From an uncultured Eubacteriales bacterium (GTDB lineage: Bacteria; Bacillota; Clostridia; Peptostreptococcales; Anaerovoracaceae), in contig CAJTYS010000013.1 of the NCBI GenBank assembly GCA_910583765.1, forward strand, positions 1 to 18,733: a DNA stretch of 18,733 bases, written 5' to 3'. Shown in pieces: positions 1-6,626 of this stretch (positions within the stretch are counted from its first letter, which is position 1; each line of letters begins with the position of its first letter). The notes below the pieces were generated by a model. That model was not told the origin of the DNA. It saw only the letters and a program-made list of their open reading frames with translations, and ran no database searches. Position numbers and translations under genes: made by a program.

Positions 1-17
1 AACTGAACTACCGGACC
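1..17 (-). tRNA. tRNA-Asp, 5' end only (cut by window edge)
   Basis: On the minus strand these bases read GGTCCGGTAGTTCAGTT, which matches the acceptor strand, T8-A9 and D-arm start of bacterial tRNA-Asp (known family sequence). The acceptor strand is at 11-17. Only the first 17 nucleotides are inside the window, so the anticodon cannot be seen and the Asp call rests on the 5' sequence alone. It follows tRNA-Val on the same strand after a few bases, as expected for a co-transcribed tRNA cluster. Confidence 0.7.
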
Positions 18-22
18 GCAAT

Positions 23-98
23 TGGTGGGCGTTATAGGGCTCGAACCTATGACCCTCTGCTTGTAAGGCAGATGCTCTCCCAGCTGAGCTAAACGCCC
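23..98 (-). tRNA. tRNA-Val (anticodon TAC)
   Basis: The minus strand folds as a complete tRNA. The 7-bp acceptor stem pairs 92-98 with 27-33 (GGCGTT core), the D arm is GCTC...GAGC, the anticodon loop is CTTACAA closed by TCTGC/GCAGA, and the T arm has GTTCGAGCC. The discriminator is A (complement of 26) and the CCA end is encoded (complement of 23-25). The anticodon TAC reads valine GTA/GTG codons and, by wobble, others. It is the second gene of a minus-strand cluster Met-Val-Asp. Confidence 0.95.
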
Positions 99-105
99 GA
101 AAAAA

Positions 106-182
106 TGGTAGCGGCGAGAGGAGTCGAACCTCCGACCTTCCGGGTATGAACCGGACGCTCTAGCCAACTAAGCTACACCGCC
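106..182 (-). tRNA. tRNA-Met (anticodon CAT, elongator type)
   Basis: The minus strand starts GGCGGTGTAGCTTAG and ends CGCCGCTACCA, with anticodon loop TTCATAC closed by TCCGG/CCGGA and a T arm containing GGTTCGACTCC. The acceptor pairing includes G1-U72 and a second G-U, as in the Bacillus elongator tRNA-Met, which it closely resembles. An initiator would start CGCGGG with an unpaired C1. CCA is encoded. A lysidine-modified Ile2 tRNA cannot be fully excluded, but the resemblance favours elongator Met. It is the first gene of the cluster, nearest the promoter. Confidence 0.93.
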
Positions 183-209
183 ATATCCCTTCTTTGCGTG
201 ACTGCAAGA

Positions 210-241
210 ATTATATTACCATTTTCAGGCCAATCTGTCAA
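210..241 (-). promoter_or_regulatory. sigma-A promoter of the tRNA Met-Val-Asp cluster
   Basis: Minus strand: -35 TTGACA (complement of 236-241), a 17-nt spacer and -10 TAATAT (213-218). An overlapping TATAAT (210-215) lies at spacing 20. Both point to a start about 20 nt upstream of tRNA-Met. The consensus -35 fits a strong, stable-RNA type promoter. Confidence 0.75.
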
Positions 242-401
242 CATGTTTTTTTAGATAAATTTAGATATTTTTTTCCTTGTGAAGTGAAAAGTGAAAAGCC
301 ACATTGAAAAGGGGAAAGGTGGAACGTTGTTTGAAAAATGAACAAAATAAACTTCTTTTTCATAGTATGGAGCATGCTACGAAGAAAGGGGAGTTTTAAG
401 T

Positions 402-665
402 TTGAACAACAATAGCGAATTTTATATAGGCATGCCTATAGATTTAGATAGCTGCGATTGTGATAACATCATCGGTGATATCCCTGATGATGATTGGCAG
501 CAGCCGCCTTGCATGGCTGGGCGGGATTTTGAAAACTGGCCGCTGGCTATGGCTTACGTGCCCATGCAGCCATGGGAGGAAACCTACAGTCCAGAAGAGG
601 GATTGCAGGCTGGGACCATTTTCCCAGGATTGGATCTTCCGTTTTTAGGAGGTATGAAACGATGA
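402..665 (+). CDS. cotJA: Spore coat-associated protein CotJA
   Basis: 87-residue protein with the CotJA signature in its C-terminal half: AYVPMQPW near residues 50-57, then GLQAGTIFPGLDLPF near 67-81. In Bacillus CotJA belongs to a small coat complex with CotJB and CotJC made in the mother cell (family knowledge). The start is a TTG at 402, chosen because AAAGGGGAG lies 8 nt upstream; no ATG gives a full-length product with a comparable site. The first 30 residues are acidic and contain CDC, unlike the conserved core. The stop overlaps the cotJB start (ATGA, 662-665), indicating translational coupling. A CATAGTAT sequence at 361-368 resembles a sporulation-sigma -10 element but has no convincing partner. 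Confidence 0.92.
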   Translation: MNNNSEFYIGMPIDLDSCDCDNIIGDIPDDDWQQPPCMAGRDFENWPLAMAYVPMQPWEETYSPEEGLQAGTIFPGLDLPFLGGMKR

Positions 666-916
666 GCGACAGAACAGAAATGCTGAAAAAGGTCCAGCAG
701 CTGAATTTTGTCATGATCGACACAGGCCTTTATCTGAACAACCAGCCTGACAGTCCTGCTGCTTTGGCCTTATTTTCCAAGTATCAGGAGCTATATCGGC
801 AGGCAAAGCAGGAATTTGAGGATGCCTATGGTCCTTTGTGCTATGATGGCATCAATATAGAGAGAGATGGATGGTCCTGGCTGCAAAGTCCATGGCCGTG
901 GGAAGTGGAGGATTAA
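662..916 (+). CDS. cotJB: Spore coat protein CotJB
   Basis: 84-residue protein, normal length for CotJB. It has an N-terminal helical region (KKVQQLNFVMIDTGLYL), the Y-L-N-x-P-x-S/D segment (YLNNQPDSPAAL) and the hallmark tryptophan-rich tail W-S-W-L-Q-S-P-W-P-W-E. The ATG at 662 is preceded by AGGAGG (647-652) at 9 nt and overlaps the cotJA stop by four bases. An in-frame upstream extension to 572 exists but overlaps cotJA and has no such site, so it was rejected. Role by family: coat component needed with CotJC for spore-coat assembly; the molecular activity is unknown. Confidence 0.93.
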   Translation: MSDRTEMLKKVQQLNFVMIDTGLYLNNQPDSPAALALFSKYQELYRQAKQEFEDAYGPLCYDGINIERDGWSWLQSPWPWEVED

Positions 917-919
917 GTT

Positions 920-1516
920 ATGTGGACGTATGAGAAAAAATTAGAATATCCGATCAATATCAAAAATCCGAACCCGGCTATCGCCAAGTTCATCATCAGT
1001 CAGGTTGGCGGGCCAGACGGCGAATTGGGCGCCTCACAGCGGTACTTGTCACAACGGTATTCCATGCCTTTTGACGAGCCAATCGCCACGCTTACGGATA
1101 TTGGCACAGAAGAGCTCGCGCATCTGGAAATGGTCAGCACCATCGTCCATCAGCTGACTCGCGACATGACCATCGACCAGATCAAAGAGGCTGGTTTTGA
1201 AACGTATTTCGTGGACCACACAGCAGGCGTGTATCCCCAGGCCGCAGCAGGTTTTCCGTTTGATGCCCTCTGTTTCGCGTCCAAGGGAGATGCGATCACG
1301 GATCTGGTGGAAGATATGGCTGCAGAACAAAAAGCGCGGACCACGTACGACAACATTTTAAGAATGGTAGACGATCCTGATGTCATTGATCCGATTCGCT
1401 ACCTGAGAGAGCGTGAAGTCGTGCATTTCCAGAGGTTCGGTGAGGCCCTCAGAGTCGTTCAGGACAATCTGGACTGCAAAAATTTCTACGCCATTAATCC
1501 TGAATTCGACAAATAA
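920..1516 (+). CDS. cotJC: CotJC, manganese-catalase-family spore coat protein
   Basis: 198 residues, ferritin-like four-helix fold of the Mn catalase family. The predicted dimanganese ligands are all present: E35 (GPDGELGA), E65 and H68 (GTEELAHLE), E136 (MAAEQ) and H169 (REVVHF). This supports, but does not prove, hydrogen peroxide disproportionation. In spores CotJC sits in the coat, where it may detoxify peroxide (family knowledge). It starts 3 nt after the cotJB stop, with GGAGG at 907-911 and an 8-nt spacer, so the three cotJ genes form one operon. Last gene of the operon; the convergent hairpin at 1542-1578 separates it from the next gene. Confidence 0.95.
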   Translation: MWTYEKKLEYPINIKNPNPAIAKFIISQVGGPDGELGASQRYLSQRYSMPFDEPIATLTDIGTEELAHLEMVSTIVHQLTRDMTIDQIKEAGFETYFVDHTAGVYPQAAAGFPFDALCFASKGDAITDLVEDMAAEQKARTTYDNILRMVDDPDVIDPIRYLREREVVHFQRFGEALRVVQDNLDCKNFYAINPEFDK

Positions 1517-1533
1517 TACAAATAATCATCATG

Positions 1534-1579
1534 AAAAAAAGAGCGTGTCATATTAGGAGATCTCTGATATGGCACGCTT
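1534..1579 (-). terminator. Intrinsic terminator between convergent genes
   Basis: A 12-bp stem pairs 1542-1553 with 1567-1578 (one G-U), loop of 13 nt. On the minus strand it is followed by seven Ts (complement of 1534-1540), a classic terminator for the metallophosphoesterase transcript about 190 nt past its stop. On the plus strand the tail is only TTCTCTT, so termination of cotJABC would be weaker. The stretch 1580-1771 beyond it holds no recognisable gene. Confidence 0.75.
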
Positions 1580-1771
1580 CTCTTGCATTGATCAAATGCA
1601 AAATGCCGCATAAAGCGGGACCGCTCAAGTCCTGATCATAATATCGGTTAGATTCGTGTAAATTTCAATGTGTTTTTTTGAAAATAACACGAAAACGCAC
1701 GAATGTTTTTGGAATTTCATCAAGAACCCACAGGAATAAAGAAAAATGAAGAGTCTCCAATAAATATGCGC

Positions 1772-2890
1772 CTACTTTTCCTTTACATCCACGACCACAT
1801 ATTCCGACTTGCAGCCTGTTTTGAATCCCAGTGACCAGTCAGCGATCCCTGAAGTGACAATGAAATCCGTATGGCCTCGTTTTTCATGTCCATAAGTCTG
1901 ATCATTTTCACTAACCAGCTGGCCCATGACATTGATGGGAATCATCTGGCCGCCGTGAGTATGGCCAGAAAGCACCAAATCCACGCCCGCCTTTTCCTGC
2001 GCCTTATAATCGCAAGGTTGGTGATCCATGACGATCATGAATTTTTGAGGATCAAGGGGTTCCACCAGCTGGCTCATCGCCGCTCTCGCCTTGCCGCCGT
2101 CCAGTCCTTCGGAGCGGTCTTTCCTGCCGATGATATAAAATCGATCATCCAGCGATATGCTTTCATCCCGCAAGACGATCACCTTGTTCTTTTCAAGTTC
2201 TTTTACCAGATCATCACTGCTGTAGCCTCTGTAATCCGCGTCATAGTAACCTTTATCATGATTTCCTAAGGAAACATAGACGCCATATGTAGTCTGCGTC
2301 TTACCCAATGCTTGGCAGGCCGCTGTCATATCTGCCTTTGAAGTTTTGTCATCCACAAAATCGCCTGTCACCAGCACCACATCTGGCTCCAGCGCTTCTA
2401 TGTCCTTCATATGCTCCGCGAAGCCCTTGCTGTCAAAGGTGGTCCCCACATGAGAGTCAGCAAACTGTACGATACGCAGTTCTCCTACCGCTTTTCCTGT
2501 TTCAATGGCATAATCGGTCTGCCTGACATGGTGGGCCAGTTCCCATCCCATAGACAAATATCCCGCAGTGAGCGCGATTGCCAGGAGCCCAGCGTAGTAA
2601 CGCTTTGTCGGTTGACCACGAAGCTTCTTGGCAATCCAAAAAACAAAATCAGCAAGCAGCCAGAACACCATGAGGTGGAGCATGCAGACAATAGCGTTCA
2701 ACAGCCCGATCATCAGCCATATCGCGGCAAACAGGACAATCACCATCAATACGCTGATCGCAACCCTGTATTTTTTGTTTCCTTTTGAAAGCTTGTCCAG
2801 CAGTCCGAGTTTGTAAAACCTGGTCGCCAGATAAATAAGGCTCAGCCCTGCTGTCACAAATAGAAGTATAAAGAGCAGCATCCAAATCAT
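1772..2890 (-). CDS. Membrane-anchored calcineurin-like metallophosphoesterase
   Basis: 372 residues. About 120 N-terminal residues form hydrophobic segments (roughly 1-25, 43-87 in two or three spans, 99-116), then a metallophosphatase domain. The metal-binding motifs are in order: D145-x-H147 (FADSH), GD at 176-177, GNHD 209-212, H290 (MDHQP) and GHTH 309-312. Architecture and motifs match the YkuE/YaeI-like group. The substrate is unknown; relatives have been linked to lipid or UDP-sugar-lipid phosphate hydrolysis, but nothing here decides it. The catalytic domain could lie on either side of the membrane. ATG start with GAGGGGG 7 nt upstream (2898-2904) and its own promoter at 2922-2950. 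Confidence 0.9.
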   Translation of the reverse strand: MIWMLLFILLFVTAGLSLIYLATRFYKLGLLDKLSKGNKKYRVAISVLMVIVLFAAIWLMIGLLNAIVCMLHLMVFWLLADFVFWIAKKLRGQPTKRYYAGLLAIALTAGYLSMGWELAHHVRQTDYAIETGKAVGELRIVQFADSHVGTTFDSKGFAEHMKDIEALEPDVVLVTGDFVDDKTSKADMTAACQALGKTQTTYGVYVSLGNHDKGYYDADYRGYSSDDLVKELEKNKVIVLRDESISLDDRFYIIGRKDRSEGLDGGKARAAMSQLVEPLDPQKFMIVMDHQPCDYKAQEKAGVDLVLSGHTHGGQMIPINVMGQLVSENDQTYGHEKRGHTDFIVTSGIADWSLGFKTGCKSEYVVVDVKEK

Positions 2891-2921
2891 ATCTTTTCCC
2901 CCTCTTGATCATCCATATCCA

Positions 2922-2950
2922 ATCATACACGTCTGTTCTTTTTGTGTCAA
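2922..2950 (-). promoter_or_regulatory. sigma-A promoter of the metallophosphoesterase gene
   Basis: Minus strand: TTGACA (complement of 2945-2950), 17-nt spacer, TATGAT (complement of 2922-2927). The predicted start is about 25 nt upstream of the ATG, giving a short leader with the ribosome binding site. The upstream FeoA gene has its own terminator, so this gene is probably transcribed alone. Confidence 0.8.
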
Positions 2951-2993
2951 TCATTCCTAGCGGCAGATTCTAAACGCCTCACAAAAACATCAT

Positions 2994-3019
2994 AAAAGCC
3001 AGCCTAACAAGACTGACTT
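2994..3019 (-). terminator. Terminator overlapping the feoA-like stop codon
   Basis: Minus strand: AAGTCAGTC (complement of 3011-3019) pairs with GGCTGGCTT (2996-3004) over 9 bp including two G-U pairs. The loop is TTGTTA, followed by TTTTATG and a later T5. The stem begins inside the last codons of the FeoA gene, and the stop codon lies in loop and stem. Confidence 0.65.
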
Positions 3020-3255
3020 TCTTTTCTCACTATGATTTTCTCCGCGTCTTCACTGCGGAGCGCGAAGACCGCGCCCATCACTTCATAAGCAGTAGGGTTT
3101 TTCGCAGGACTTTTGAATAAACTTTTTATGGTTTGCGATGGAGCGAGTCCTAAATCTATGAACCTATTTTTTTCCATGCCCCCAGCATTGATGGCTACAA
3201 TTGTTCCACGGCATCCAGTAGGCAGGCGGGATAAATCAAATGTTTCTGAACACAT
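3004..3255 (-). CDS. Stand-alone FeoA-domain protein
   Basis: 83 residues forming one FeoA (SH3-like) domain: L-x-x-L-P-T-G-C-R-G-T-I-V near 7-20, DLGLAPSQTI in the middle, and ALRSEDAEKIIV near the end. FeoA domains associate with the FeoB ferrous-iron permease or occur as free small proteins; no feoB is visible here. The start is placed at the ATG at 3255 (MCSETF) because AAGGAG (3265-3270) lies exactly 9 nt upstream. The ATG 21 nt further up has no ribosome binding site and would place the AAGGAG inside the coding region. Iron-related function is inferred from the family only. Confidence 0.82.
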   Translation of the reverse strand: MCSETFDLSRLPTGCRGTIVAINAGGMEKNRFIDLGLAPSQTIKSLFKSPAKNPTAYEVMGAVFALRSEDAEKIIVRKESQSC

Positions 3256-3276
3256 AACATTCTTCTCCTTTTTCAT

Positions 3277-3578
3277 TTATGTAAGTCACCAGGATAACAG
3301 GTCTATTCGCAGGGCACGATACTGTAGTATATGAACAAGGAAAGGCAACGGTTCTAACAAGTGGCGATTTGCAAAAGACTAAAACATGCATTGCCTTTTT
3401 AAATAAAAACCAACCTTTCGGTTTCAAGATTCCTTTTGAATGGAAAAATCCAAGATGATAAGATTGGACAAATAAATCGAGTCCGAGCAGGCTCTAAGCA
3501 GCCCCATCCTTTTGGCGCGAGGATGAGGCTGCTTAGCATAATAGACAAGATACAAGAGCTATGATGTGGCTGTGGACA
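3277..3578. other. Intergenic region with no supported gene
   Basis: About 300 bases upstream of the FeoA gene and downstream of the transporter gene (both minus strand). A weak minus-strand promoter-like pair, TTGCCT - 16 nt - TACAGT, lies near 3324-3351; a small AACC-GAAA-GGTT hairpin lies near 3413-3424 and the large hairpin at 3494-3536. A 63-codon minus-strand frame crosses into the FeoA gene, but no ribosome binding site or protein family supports it. Confidence 0.5.
3494..3536 (-). terminator. Large hairpin downstream of the transporter gene, probable terminator
   Basis: 3494-3509 pairs with 3521-3536 over 16 positions with a single C-A mismatch, around an 11-nt loop. It lies 43 nt past the stop of the minus-strand YeiH-type gene. 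There is no T run directly after the stem on either strand (the nearest minus-strand T-rich stretch begins about 18 nt later), so it is not a textbook intrinsic terminator. It could act as an RNA-stabilising 3' hairpin or a Rho/NusA-assisted terminator. Confidence 0.45.
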
Positions 3579-4604
3579 TCACATCATCCCAATGAACTGC
3601 TGAACCGCAAGAGACACAACGGCCACCACGAACCAGCAGCAAAGGCCGAGACTGATGGGTTTCAATCCGTTTGTCAGCAGTTTTTTCAGATCCGTGTTCA
3701 GCCCGATCGCGGTCATAGCCATGACGATCATGAATTTGCCAATGGTAACCAGCAGTTCCGGCAGGCCTTCGGGCAGAGGCACGAAGGTGTTGATGACAGC
3801 AGTCAGGACAAATCCCAGCACAAACCAAGGAAAGATCTTGGAAATGCTGTAGTTCTTGTCAGTGCTGCCTTCGGCGGTCTGACTTTTTACCATTTTCTTT
3901 GTCGTGTAAACGGCAAGGACCAAGGTGATTGGCACGATCATCAGCGTCCTAGTCAGCTTTACGATGGTAGCAAAGGCCAGGGCCGTGTTATTCCCAGAAG
4001 CAGCGCTCCAAGAAGCTCCCGCGGCCACTACAGAAGATGTGTCGTTGATCGCGGTCCCAGCCCACATGCCGAACCCAGTGTCCGTGAGACCCAGCAAATG
4101 GCCTAATGGCGGGAAAATGAAGACAGCGATGATATTGAAGAGAAATATCGTGGAAATAGCCTGCGCGACTTCTTCATCATCTGCCTGGATGACAGGCGCC
4201 GTGGCAGCAATCGCAGAACCGCCGCAAATAGAAGTTCCCACGCCGATCAAAGTGGTGGTCTTCGCCTCGATCTTCATGGCTTTCCCGATGAAATAAGCAG
4301 TCAGGAAAGAAGCGGTCAGAGTAAAAACCATGACCAGCAGAGATTGTCCGCCTACTTTGATCACATTGAATAAATTCATTTCAAACCCCAGGAGGATGAT
4401 GGACCACTGGAGGATTTTTTTTGACGTGAATTTGATGCCCCCCGTCAAAATCTCCGGTCGTTTAAAAAGCGCGATGATCATGCCAAACAAAATGCCGAAC
4501 ACCGGGCCGCCGATAATGGGAAACGCCCGTCCAAGCAGCCATGCGGGGACTGCGATGACAATACAGACCAGAAGCCCTGGTCCGGTTTTTTTCATAAAAT
4601 CCAT
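3579..4604 (-). CDS. YeiH/UPF0324 family putative sulfate exporter-like membrane protein
   Basis: 341 residues, about ten hydrophobic membrane segments. Conserved family blocks are visible: PIIGGPVFGILFGM near 29-42, the S-K-K-I-L-Q-W-S-I-I-L-L-G-F block near 61-74, GVGTSICGGSAIAA near 121-134, and GMWAGTAINDTSSVVAAG near 180-197. The family (Cons_hypoth698) is annotated as putative sulfate exporters; the substrate is not proven. ATG start with GAAAGGA (4614-4620) 9 nt upstream; a second ATG three codons in is too far. It has its own promoter and a leader of roughly 95 nt. It is divergent from hrcA and unrelated to the heat-shock operon. Confidence 0.9.
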   Translation of the reverse strand: MDFMKKTGPGLLVCIVIAVPAWLLGRAFPIIGGPVFGILFGMIIALFKRPEILTGGIKFTSKKILQWSIILLGFEMNLFNVIKVGGQSLLVMVFTLTASFLTAYFIGKAMKIEAKTTTLIGVGTSICGGSAIAATAPVIQADDEEVAQAISTIFLFNIIAVFIFPPLGHLLGLTDTGFGMWAGTAINDTSSVVAAGASWSAASGNNTALAFATIVKLTRTLMIVPITLVLAVYTTKKMVKSQTAEGSTDKNYSISKIFPWFVLGFVLTAVINTFVPLPEGLPELLVTIGKFMIVMAMTAIGLNTDLKKLLTNGLKPISLGLCCWFVVAVVSLAVQQFIGMM

Positions 4605-4704
4605 AAAATTAAGTCCTTTCTGTTGCGTATGCGCTGTGTTTCATCGTGTGCTGACAAGCGGCTCTCGTATGCTTTAAACCGCAGCCAGCTGACTCACGGG
4701 TATT

Positions 4705-4733
4705 ATTATGCCACTAAATGATAAATTTCACAA
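4705..4733 (-). promoter_or_regulatory. sigma-A promoter of the YeiH-type transporter gene
   Basis: Minus strand: TTGTGA (complement of 4728-4733), 17-nt spacer, CATAAT (complement of 4705-4710). Transcription would start near 4698, giving a leader of about 95 nt that can form a GCGGTT/AGCCGC stem and contains two copies of GCATACG. No known riboswitch was recognised in it. Confidence 0.65.
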
Positions 4734-4763
4734 GGGCTGATGAAAAAACTGAACATTCCTCAT

Positions 4764-4792
4764 TCGATAGTTTCCCAGCAGGAAACTATCGA
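4764..4792. repeat. Perfect 12-bp inverted repeat (possible operator)
   Basis: TCGATAGTTTCC (4764-4775) and GGAAACTATCGA (4781-4792) are exact reverse complements around a 5-nt CAGCA spacer. It has no T run on either side, so it is not a normal terminator. It lies about 30 bp upstream of the -35 of the transporter promoter and about 85 bp upstream of the hrcA promoter. It may be a regulator binding site or an RNA hairpin. Confidence 0.6.
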
Positions 4793-4876
4793 TGTGTCAG
4801 ATGCTGCGTCAGAAAAAGAGGAAAGGGAACAGAGTTATTTTTCTTAAAAAATTTCAAGAAATTTTATAAAAGAGTG

Positions 4877-4905
4877 TTGACAATACTATATAGGAGTGGT
4901 AAATT
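4877..4905 (+). promoter_or_regulatory. sigma-A promoter of the hrcA-dnaK operon
   Basis: TTGACA at 4877-4882, 17-nt spacer and TAAATT at 4900-4905 (4 of 6 consensus). The CIRCE operator begins about 10 bp after the -10, so bound HrcA would block transcription initiation, the usual layout. Confidence 0.8.
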
Positions 4906-4915
4906 TAAACTGTAA

Positions 4916-4942
4916 TTAGCACTCAACAATAATGAGTGCTAA
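4916..4942. promoter_or_regulatory. CIRCE operator (HrcA binding site)
   Basis: TTAGCACTC (4916-4924), 9-bp spacer, GAGTGCTAA (4934-4942). This is an exact match to the known CIRCE consensus with the consensus spacer length. It lies between the promoter and the hrcA ribosome binding site, so HrcA represses its own operon; heat inactivates HrcA and derepresses it (family knowledge). It is the only CIRCE in the window. Confidence 0.98.
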
Positions 4943-4956
4943 CAGGAGGCGCAAAC

Positions 4957-6000
4957 ATGGATCTAAGTGAAAGGAAACTGAGAATATTACAGGCAATCAT
5001 CAGCGATTTCATAAAAACCGCAGAGCCGGTGGGTTCCAGGACCCTTTCTAAGAAGTTTGACCTGGGTATCAGTCCTGCGACCATTAGAAACGAAATGGCT
5101 GACCTGGAGGAGTTGGGATTTTTGACGCATCCCCACACATCGGCAGGCCGAGTGCCGTCAGAACAAGCTTACAGGCTATACGTGGACGGCATGATGAAAA
5201 AGCGGGAGCTGTCAGAGGAAGAAAAAAACGCCATCGCCAGCAAGCTTTATGAAAACGTCACGGAACTGGAGAAGACCGTGCAGCACGCGGCGAAGATTCT
5301 GTCGGAGATCACGAACTTGACGTCCTTTGCCCTGATGCCTTCTCCAGACGAGGACACATTGGAATACATCAACCTGCTTCCTGTGGATGAACACACAGTC
5401 GTACTGATGATCGTTTCCCACAGCGGCAAGGTGTCCAACACGGCTCTCAAGCTAAAAGTCCCTTACACCGAGCAAGGGCTGGAACTTTTGGCAAAGAGCA
5501 TGACATATAATTATCGAGGCAAGACCCTGAGCGAAGCCTTGACCCTGGACATCATCGAGAGCTTTGAGTCCGACATTGAGGCCATGAGCGCTCTGGTAAA
5601 GAAAGTGATGCCAAATTTCGTCCGTACCTTAGAGGACATGCTCAACGTCAATCTGTACATGGATGGACTGACGAACATTTTTTCCATCCCAGAATACAAC
5701 GATATTGACAGGGCGAAAATGTTCCTGGAAATGCTGGGAAAGAAAGAAGATTTCACAAAAACACTGATCAATCGGGAAAACGGAGTGATCATTACCATAG
5801 GAAAAGAAAACGCAGAGGACATCATGCAGGACTGCAGCCTGATCACCGCCACATACCATGTGGACGGAAAGCTAGCGGGCAAGATCGGCGTGATCGGACC
5901 CACCAGGATGCGATACGGAGAAATCACCTCCGTGGTCGAGTTTTTAACAGAGAACATCAGCAACACATTCAAACTGTCAGAAGGAGGTAAGGATGAGTAA
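4957..6000 (+). CDS. hrcA: Heat-inducible transcription repressor HrcA
   Basis: 347 residues, normal length. The N-terminal winged helix has GSRTLSKKF, SPATIRNEMADLEELG and HPHTSAGRVPS, all typical of HrcA; the middle and C-terminal parts form the GAF-like dimerisation and insertion domains. HrcA represses CIRCE promoters and needs the GroE chaperonin for activity in Bacillus. The ATG at 4957 has AGGAGG at 4944-4949 with a 7-nt spacer. A longer frame with a GTG at 4936 would start inside the CIRCE and is rejected. The stop overlaps the grpE start by 8 nt, implying translational coupling. First gene of the operon. Confidence 0.97.
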   Translation: MDLSERKLRILQAIISDFIKTAEPVGSRTLSKKFDLGISPATIRNEMADLEELGFLTHPHTSAGRVPSEQAYRLYVDGMMKKRELSEEEKNAIASKLYENVTELEKTVQHAAKILSEITNLTSFALMPSPDEDTLEYINLLPVDEHTVVLMIVSHSGKVSNTALKLKVPYTEQGLELLAKSMTYNYRGKTLSEALTLDIIESFESDIEAMSALVKKVMPNFVRTLEDMLNVNLYMDGLTNIFSIPEYNDIDRAKMFLEMLGKKEDFTKTLINRENGVIITIGKENAEDIMQDCSLITATYHVDGKLAGKIGVIGPTRMRYGEITSVVEFLTENISNTFKLSEGGKDE

Positions 6001-6574
6001 CGAACCAAAAGAACGGGATGACAGGATGCCCGAAGAAGAACAGGCAGCAAACGCTGATCCGGCGGAAGAAGCGGCAGAAACGCCTGAAAATCCAGAAGAA
6101 CAGCCAAACAGCGAGGACGCGGAACATGACGCAAAAGCCTCTAAAGACGCAAAACAGGAACCAGAGGAAGATGAAAGCAGCCGGTACATGCGACTCATGG
6201 CAGATTTCCAAAACTATAAAAAACGGGTGGAAAAAGAAAAGAGCGACATTTACTCTTATGCCAATGAAAAGCTGGCCACAGAACTTCTGGCTGTGCTGGA
6301 TAATTTTGAAAGAGCCCTGGATCACGATGGGGAGGACAAAAGCTTTAAAGAAGGCATGGAAATGATTTTCAAACAGCTTTTCGATGTGCTGGAAAAGTCA
6401 GGACTCAAAGAAATACCGGCTCTTGGGGAAGACTTCGATCCGAACTTCCACAACGCGGTCATGACTGAGGATACTGCCGAATATGAAAGCGGCAAAGTTT
6501 CAGGCGTCATGCAAAAGGGCTATACGCTCAATGGAAAGGTGATCCGTCCGTCCATGGTACGAGTCGCCAACTAA
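5993..6574 (+). CDS. grpE: Nucleotide exchange factor GrpE
   Basis: 193 residues. The first 60 or so are acidic, rich in E, A, P and D, and probably disordered. Then comes the dimerising coiled coil (YMRLMADFQNYKKRVEKEK...) and the C-terminal beta domain with the GrpE signature VMQKGYTLNGKVIRPSMV. GrpE releases ADP from DnaK and acts as a heat sensor in the cycle. The start overlaps the end of hrcA; AAGGAGG at 5981-5987 precedes ATG 5993 by 5 nt. The acidic leader is longer than in some relatives but common in Firmicutes. Confidence 0.96.
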   Translation: MSNEPKERDDRMPEEEQAANADPAEEAAETPENPEEQPNSEDAEHDAKASKDAKQEPEEDESSRYMRLMADFQNYKKRVEKEKSDIYSYANEKLATELLAVLDNFERALDHDGEDKSFKEGMEMIFKQLFDVLEKSGLKEIPALGEDFDPNFHNAVMTEDTAEYESGKVSGVMQKGYTLNGKVIRPSMVRVAN

Positions 6575-6626
6575 AATTCGTTAATGTAAAAATTAAAATA
6601 AATTACAATATAAAGGAGAGATTAAT

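Noticed and set aside
106..182. G1-U72 pair in tRNA-Met as an anomaly
   Set aside because: The same wobble is present in the Bacillus elongator tRNA-Met, so it is normal.
361..368. CATAGTAT as a sporulation sigma -10 for cotJABC
   Set aside because: It resembles sigma-E/sigma-K -10 elements and an AC lies 17 nt upstream, but no sigma-E -35 is present, so it is too weak to annotate as a promoter.
3236..3427. 63-codon minus-strand frame upstream of the FeoA gene
   Set aside because: It overlaps the FeoA gene in another frame, has no ribosome binding site and no recognisable domain.
4718..4915. 65-codon plus-strand frame between the transporter and hrcA
   Set aside because: It runs through the inverted repeat and the hrcA promoter, lacks a ribosome binding site and resembles no known family.
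4936..4956. GTG start extending hrcA upstream
   Set aside because: It lies inside the CIRCE right arm and before the AGGAGG; the ATG at 4957 is correctly spaced and begins the conserved HrcA N-terminus.
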